Below, piece after piece: positions 21,801 to 25,255 of a DNA stretch of 25,255 bases (positions are counted from its first letter, which is position 1; every line of letters starts with the position of its first letter). The translations under genes and the position numbers were made by a program. The DNA is from Arthrobacter sp. (lineage in GTDB: Bacteria; Actinomycetota; Actinomycetes; Actinomycetales; Micrococcaceae). The notes under the pieces were generated by a model, which searched no databases, was not told where the DNA came from, and was given only the letters and a program-made list of their open reading frames with translations. The stretch lies in the NCBI GenBank assembly GCA_030146405.1, contig JASLBS010000056.1, forward strand, positions 1 through 25,255, written 5' to 3'.

Positions 21801-22748
21801 GACACCATGGTGGCCTCCTACGAACTCGGCGGCGGCTACCTGCGCATCGCGCCGGCGAAGATCGGCAGGCGTGCGTTCCTCGGTAACTCGGGCATGACGT
21901 CCGCCGGCCGCCGTGTCCCGAAGAACTCCCTCGTGGCCGTGCTCTCGGCCACGCCGGCCAAGGCCAAGGCCGGCAGCTCCTGGCTGGGGAGCCCGCCCTC
22001 ACGCCTGCGCCGCCTGGCCGTCACGGGTGATCAGAGCCGCACCTTCGCCCCTCCCCGCCGCCTGAAGGCCGCGCGGGCGTTCTGGGAGCTCTGCCGGGTG
22101 GTGCCGATCATCCTGACCGTGATGATCGCCGCCGCGTCCCTGGTGATCTTCGATGCCCTGGCCCAGTGGGGCGGCTACCCGGTTGCGGCCCTGCTCAGCG
22201 GTGTCGTGTTCATGGTCCTGGGTGCCGTGGCCGCCGGTAGCGCCGTCGTCGCGAAGTGGCTCCTGGTGGGCCGGATCTCCACGGGGGAGCACCCGCTCTG
22301 GAGTTCCTTCATCTGGCGCAACGAAGTGGTGGACACCTTCATCGAGAGCGTCAGCGCGCCGTGGTTCGCCCGGGCGGCGAGCGGTACCCCGGCACTGGTG
22401 TGGTGGCTGCGTGCCCTCGGGTCGAAGATCGGGCACGGCGTCTGGTGCGAGAGCTACTGGCTCCCGGAGGCGGACCTCGTGACCCTCGGGACGGGGTCCA
22501 CCGTCAACCGCGGCTGCGTGGTGCAGACCCACCTCTTCCATGACAGGATCATGAGCATGGACACCGTCGAGCTCGCCCCAGGTTCAACCCTGGGCCCGCA
22601 CAGCGTGATCCTCCCGGCTGCCGACATCGCCGGTGGTGCAACGGTGGGGCCGGCGTCGCTCGTCATGCGCGGCGAGACGGTCCCGGCAAGTTCCTACTGG
22701 ATGGGGAACCCGGTCAGTTCCTGGTCCGGCCCGGGAGCCGGTGCGTGA
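18810..22748 (+). CDS. Single-module membrane NRPS of the Pls/PosA family (poly-L-lysine synthetase-like)
   Basis: A 1312-residue protein. The adenylation domain (about 35-500) has intact core motifs: IIFTSGSTGTPKG from 166, FDASCEEMW at 217-225, NTYGPTEATV at 305-314, YRSGDLVRL, GRADDQVKLGGRRIELGEVD and PTKTSGKVDR (Lys495). A carrier domain follows (about 515-585) with Ser551 in FFLHGGGSLAAARL for phosphopantetheine. There is no condensation or thioesterase domain. Instead come three pairs of membrane segments (about 630-680, 848-920, 1095-1153), each followed by a hexapeptide/left-handed beta-helix-like domain (about 725-822, 965-1050, 1205-1306). This is the layout and length of epsilon-poly-L-lysine synthetase Pls, which polymerises lysine through isopeptide bonds at the membrane. 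The specificity residues read by alignment are D218 A219 E222 S261 I282 G284 T306 V314 V315 K495, suggesting lysine or a similar diamino acid. GTG 18810 has only a weak GAAAG. The product is inferred. Confidence 0.92.
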   Translation: MTESSSEPAGSAVDHVPRAAQLVASGRAPAPRTLLDILRATAATHPDASALDDGTEALSYTEILAEAEGFAGVLHDAGVRRGDTVGVRIPSGTNELYIAILGILAAGAAYVPVDADDPDERARVVFAESGVAVTVGQNLVLGDGATVRGAAVRHGGGPTPEDDAWIIFTSGSTGTPKGVAVTHRSAAAFVDAEARLFLQGDPIGPADRVLAGLSVAFDASCEEMWLAWRNGACLVPAPRALVRTGMDLGPWLIARGITVVSTVPTLAALWPADSLENVRLLIFGGEACPPELGQRLAVADREVWNTYGPTEATVVACAARLGGEGPVRIGLPLDGWDLAVVDEAGMPVPEGATGELIIGGVGLARYLDPAKDAEKYAPMPTLGWDRAYRSGDLVRLESAGLVFGGRADDQVKLGGRRIELGEVDAALQSLPGVAGAAAAVQTTPTGNQLLVGYLVPAEGEPDLAGLRAVLAERLPAALVPLLTLTDFLPTKTSGKVDRTALPWPLAGAGDSTGEIEDLDPRVQWIADQWAAVLGTVPADEDADFFLHGGGSLAAARLVSLIRARYPIITVADIYAHPRLGALAAFAASTGDGGEQPDVPERAVRRTARKSQVFQTIMGIPLQFLAGMRWLTYAMIATNVLAGLGVLTAAPTLSWWWVAGSWVVFVSPFGRMALSVAAARILLRRVQPGVYPRSGKVHLRLWLAEQISDSVGAVSLASAAWVPVYARALGARIGPDVALHSVPPVTGFLTLGAGAAVEPEVDLSGWWIDGDRVHIGAIDIGAGAVIGARSTLMPGARIGSGAEVAPGSAVQGKVRPGLLFSGSPATRAGRAKQDWPDPPAPRSPRQARLSFLAFAGASGALALIPFVAAVVAALPVVAALRGAPSLSAAWPVLVGPVVLAATLWFVVNAVLVLGTVRLLGVGLREGYYPARSRIGWQIWATERTLDMARDLLFPLYASLLTPVWLRLLGARVGRNVEASTVLLIPKMTTIGEGAFLADDTMVASYELGGGYLRIAPAKIGRRAFLGNSGMTSAGRRVPKNSLVAVLSATPAKAKAGSSWLGSPPSRLRRLAVTGDQSRTFAPPRRLKAARAFWELCRVVPIILTVMIAAASLVIFDALAQWGGYPVAALLSGVVFMVLGAVAAGSAVVAKWLLVGRISTGEHPLWSSFIWRNEVVDTFIESVSAPWFARAASGTPALVWWLRALGSKIGHGVWCESYWLPEADLVTLGTGSTVNRGCVVQTHLFHDRIMSMDTVELAPGSTLGPHSVILPAADIAGGATVGPASLVMRGETVPASSYWMGNPVSSWSGPGAGA

Positions 22749-24112
22749 GCAGTAGGCACCTCACCGCCGCACTCGATTCCTACACCCCCGGCAGCGGCAG
22801 CACCTCCTATCGGGTGCGGCACTACGATCTCTCGCTGGACTACAAGCTGGCCAGTAATCGGCTGACGGGCCGCGCGGTCCTCACCATCACTCCGCAGATC
22901 GCGCTGGATCAGCTGGAGCTGGACCTCGACGGCCTGCGCGCCACGAAGGTCACCTCGGACACGGTCAGCATCCGGGGCTTCAAGGCGCGCGGGGGCAAGC
23001 TGGCCGTCAGCTTCCGCGACCAGGTGCCCGCGAACGCGGAGCTCCGCCTCGACATCCGGTACGAGGGGAATCCCCGGCCCAGCAGCGGCACCTGGGGTGA
23101 CGTGGGGTGGGAGGAACTCACCGACGGCGTCCTCGTGGCCGGCCAGCCCACCGGAGCGCCCACGTGGTTCCCGTGCAACGACCAGCTGTCCCAGAAGGCC
23201 TCCTACCGGTTCACCGTCACCACCGACTCCGGGTACCGTGCCATCTGCAACGGCGTCCTCGTGTCCCGGATCGGCAGGTCCAGCCGCACCACCTGGGTCT
23301 ACGAGCAGGCGGAACCCATGGCCACCTACCTGGCGACCGTGCAGATAGGGCGTTACAACCTCGTGGCCCTGAACGATCCAGCCCAGCCCGCCGTCGCCCT
23401 GCCCGTCCAGTCCGGTCCCCGCCCCCTCGGGGCCCCGGTGCCCCAGTACGCGGCCGTGCCGCCCGTGCTCGCCCCGGATGCTCGGGCGGCGCTGGCCCGC
23501 AACCACGAGATGCTGGCGTTCTTCGAGGAGCACTTCGGTCCCTACCCCTTTCCCCAGTACCTGGTGGTGGTGGCCGACGACGAGCTGGAGATACCCCTCG
23601 AGGCGCAGACGCTGTCCATCATCGGCCGTAATCACCTGCACTCGGGCTGGGAGGCACAGCGCCTGATCGCCCACGAGCTCGCGCACCAGTGGTTCGGGAA
23701 CTCGGTGACGATGCGGCGCTGGCAGGACATCTGGCTGCACGAGGGCTTCGCCTGCTACGCGGAGTGGCTCTGGTCCGAGGCGAGCGGTTCGACGACGGCG
23801 GACGGCCACGCGCGGTCCGCCCACCGGCGCCTGCTGCGCGAACCCGAGGACCTGCTGATCGGGGACCCCGGTGGGCCGGACATGTTCGACGACCGCGTGT
23901 ACAAGCGCGGAGCCCTGACCCTGCATGCCCTGCGGCAAGCCGGGGGAGACAGCGCGTTCTTCGACCTCCTCCGGACGTGGTCGGCGGAGCACCGGTTCGA
24001 TTCGGTGACGACGCCGGACTTCGCGGCGCTCGCAGCCAAGCTCCTGCCCGGCGTCGACGTCGAGGGGCTCCTGCAGCGATGGCTGTTCGGCGAGGCGCTG
24101 CCGGGGCTGTGA
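22745..24112 (+). CDS. M1-family zinc metallopeptidase, short form, coupled to the NRPS-like gene
   Basis: A 455-residue aminopeptidase-N-like protein. The beta-sandwich N-terminal domain (VRHYDLSLDYKLASNRLTGR, then TGAPTWFPCNDQLSQKASYR) leads to the thermolysin-like domain. There His310, Glu311, His314 and Glu333 form HELAHQWFGNSVT and LHEGFACYAEWLW (HExxH-x18-E). Tyr386 in VYKRGALTLHALR is the likely transition-state residue. The exopeptidase GAMEN motif is replaced by IPLEAQ, keeping only the Glu (286) that binds a free amino terminus. The large C-terminal helical domain of classical PepN is absent, and there is no signal peptide, so it is probably cytoplasmic. GTG 22745 overlaps the NRPS-like stop (GTGA, 4 bp), showing tight co-expression. 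By context it may trim, degrade or recycle the polymer; a general aminopeptidase role is the alternative. Confidence 0.92.
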   Translation: MSSRHLTAALDSYTPGSGSTSYRVRHYDLSLDYKLASNRLTGRAVLTITPQIALDQLELDLDGLRATKVTSDTVSIRGFKARGGKLAVSFRDQVPANAELRLDIRYEGNPRPSSGTWGDVGWEELTDGVLVAGQPTGAPTWFPCNDQLSQKASYRFTVTTDSGYRAICNGVLVSRIGRSSRTTWVYEQAEPMATYLATVQIGRYNLVALNDPAQPAVALPVQSGPRPLGAPVPQYAAVPPVLAPDARAALARNHEMLAFFEEHFGPYPFPQYLVVVADDELEIPLEAQTLSIIGRNHLHSGWEAQRLIAHELAHQWFGNSVTMRRWQDIWLHEGFACYAEWLWSEASGSTTADGHARSAHRRLLREPEDLLIGDPGGPDMFDDRVYKRGALTLHALRQAGGDSAFFDLLRTWSAEHRFDSVTTPDFAALAAKLLPGVDVEGLLQRWLFGEALPGL

Positions 24113-24202
24113 ACCTCGACGGTCAGCGGTACGAGGTGCTGATCGCACTGAAGGGCTCCGCCGTCTGTTCCTGCTCGTCGTCCGGGCGCCGGTCACCGAG
24201 TG

Positions 24203-25222
24203 CTACGGGGCCGGGTCGGCGTTCTTCCTGGCGGGCCGGTGGCCGGCCGCAGCAGCGCGCAGGTCGCCCTTCTCGTGCCCGCCCTTCTTGCCGAAGGGCA
24301 GCACCTTCAGCAGCGGGTGCGCGACGGCCAGGATGATCGAGCCCCAGATGAGCCCGATGACGGCAGAGCTGAGGGTCTCCACGAGCCAGACCAGGAACCC
24401 GCCCACCACGGCGATCTCGGCGAACGGGTGCTCGAGGACGTGGACGATGTCGTAGGGAAGGTGCCACCCGAGATCGTAGACCCCCTGCAGCATGATGTGC
24501 CCGCCCACCCAGAGCATGGCGATCGTCCCGACGAAGGTGATGATGCCCAGCACCGTGGGCATCCCCTTCACGAGCAGCTCACCGGTGCGCTGGGAGGCGG
24601 ACGAGTCCTTGGTCGTCATGTACAGGCCGATGTCGTCCATCTTCACGATCAGCCCCACCGCGCCGTAGACGAGCACCGTGATACCGAGGGCCACGACGAC
24701 GAGGATCAGGGCCCGGGCCCAGAGCGATTCATCGGCCACCTCGGTCATGGAGATCACCATAATCTCGCAGGACAGGATGAAATCGGTGGTGATGGCACCC
24801 TTGACCACTTTGGATTCCGCCTCCGGGCCGCGTTCCACCGCCGGTGCCTTCTCGGTCTCGTGCCCACCGCGCAACTTGTGCCAGACCTTCTCGGCCCCCT
24901 CGTAGCAGAGGTATGTGCCACCCAGCATCAGGATGAACGGGACGACCCACGGGATGAACGCACTCACGAGCAGCAGGGCCGGCAGGATGATCAGGAGCTT
25001 GTTGCGGAGCGAGCCCCAGAAGATCCGCTTGATCATGGGCAGTTCGCGGGACGGGTCGGCCCCGGAGACGTACTGCGGGGTGACGGCGGCGTCGTCGATG
25101 ACCACGCCTGCGGCCTTCGTGCCGGCCTTCGCGGCCCCTGCGGCAACGTCGTCCACCGAAGCTGCGGCGATCCGTGCCAGGGCGGCGACGTCGTCGAGCA
25201 GGGCGACGAGCCCGCCGCTCAC
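24203..25222 (-). CDS. DUF808 family membrane protein (YedI-like)
   Basis: A 339-residue polytopic inner-membrane protein of the DUF808 family; its function is not established. It opens with the family signature SGGLVALLDDVAALARIAAA, then SVDDVAAGAAKAGTKAAGVV and DDAAVTPQYVSG. Hydrophobic segments follow at about 72-105 (LLIILPALLLVSAFIPWVVP), 165-195, 225-250 and two near 275-315. TTDFILSCEIMVISM and the DIGLYM segment are also typical. The C-terminus is basic and polar. The start is GTG 25222, 33 nt from the window edge; its promoter lies outside. It is convergent with the M1 peptidase gene; the 90-nt gap between their stops (24113-24202) shows only a weak 5-bp hairpin (24123-24142) and no convincing terminator. 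Confidence 0.9.
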   Translation of the reverse strand: MSGGLVALLDDVAALARIAAASVDDVAAGAAKAGTKAAGVVIDDAAVTPQYVSGADPSRELPMIKRIFWGSLRNKLLIILPALLLVSAFIPWVVPFILMLGGTYLCYEGAEKVWHKLRGGHETEKAPAVERGPEAESKVVKGAITTDFILSCEIMVISMTEVADESLWARALILVVVALGITVLVYGAVGLIVKMDDIGLYMTTKDSSASQRTGELLVKGMPTVLGIITFVGTIAMLWVGGHIMLQGVYDLGWHLPYDIVHVLEHPFAEIAVVGGFLVWLVETLSSAVIGLIWGSIILAVAHPLLKVLPFGKKGGHEKGDLRAAAAGHRPARKNADPAP

Positions 25223-25255
25223 GATCCGGTCCTGTCCGTGTCGGCAACGGGCGGG

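Noticed and set aside
1..25255. Mobile element, prophage, CRISPR array or biosynthetic island boundary
   Set aside because: No transposase, integrase, spaced direct repeats or tRNA-linked attachment duplication was seen; the sequence after both tRNAs does not repeat their 3' ends.

Overview
The window is high-GC, densely packed actinobacterial chromosome, most like Micrococcaceae (an Arthrobacter-type organism). I infer this from the strong G/C bias at third codon positions, frequent GTG starts, -10-only promoters placed 6-7 nt before start codons (leaderless mRNAs), an ATP-dependent LigC-type ligase, a MaoC pair joined to murB, and an Asd resembling those I remember from Arthrobacter. Taxonomy is inference; there is no rRNA. 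I see no phage, transposon, CRISPR array or other mobile DNA. The content is core plus clade-specific chromosome.

Layout. 1-1550 (minus): a metal-dependent amidohydrolase followed by a truncated small membrane protein. 1698-3679 (plus): a GT87-type polyprenyl-phosphate-mannose mannosyltransferase and a MOSC-domain protein. 3680-5984: a DEAD-box RNA helicase with a DbpA-type RNA-binding domain behind a long structured leader, closed by a hairpin terminator. 6060-6296: tRNA-Thr(GGT) and elongator tRNA-Met(CAT), then a strong terminator. 6382-8821 (minus): a three-gene run of CPYC thioredoxin-reductase-like flavoprotein, SAM methyltransferase and histidine phosphatase. It is divergent from a HTH-cupin regulator (8912-9496) across a short intergenic region carrying three alternating half-sites. 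9611-10177: PfpI/DJ-1 protein with its own terminator. 10323-12613: LigC-type DNA ligase, a DUF2797 protein and a small membrane protein. 12684-14676: hadA-like, hadB-like and murB as a tightly coupled operon. 14711-16099: an unrecognised small protein (minus) and a PAS-ANTAR regulator (plus). 16096-18684 (minus): thyA-folA operon and asd.

The most interesting locus is 18691-24112. A 1312-residue single-module NRPS-like membrane protein has the architecture of the Pls/PosA family (epsilon-poly-L-lysine synthetase type): adenylation domain, carrier domain, then six membrane segments interleaved with three left-handed beta-helix-like soluble domains. By hand alignment its specificity code is DAESIGTVVK, very close to the lysine code I remember. 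It overlaps by 4 bp an M1-family metallopeptidase that could trim or degrade the product. Together they look like a synthesis/turnover pair for a cationic isopeptide-linked homopolymer, in a genus group not generally known for making one. A DUF808 membrane protein (minus) closes the window.

At least four genes (MOSC, DUF3188-like, asd, thyA) have a TAnnnT -10 box ending exactly 6-7 nt before the start codon, a signature of leaderless transcription.
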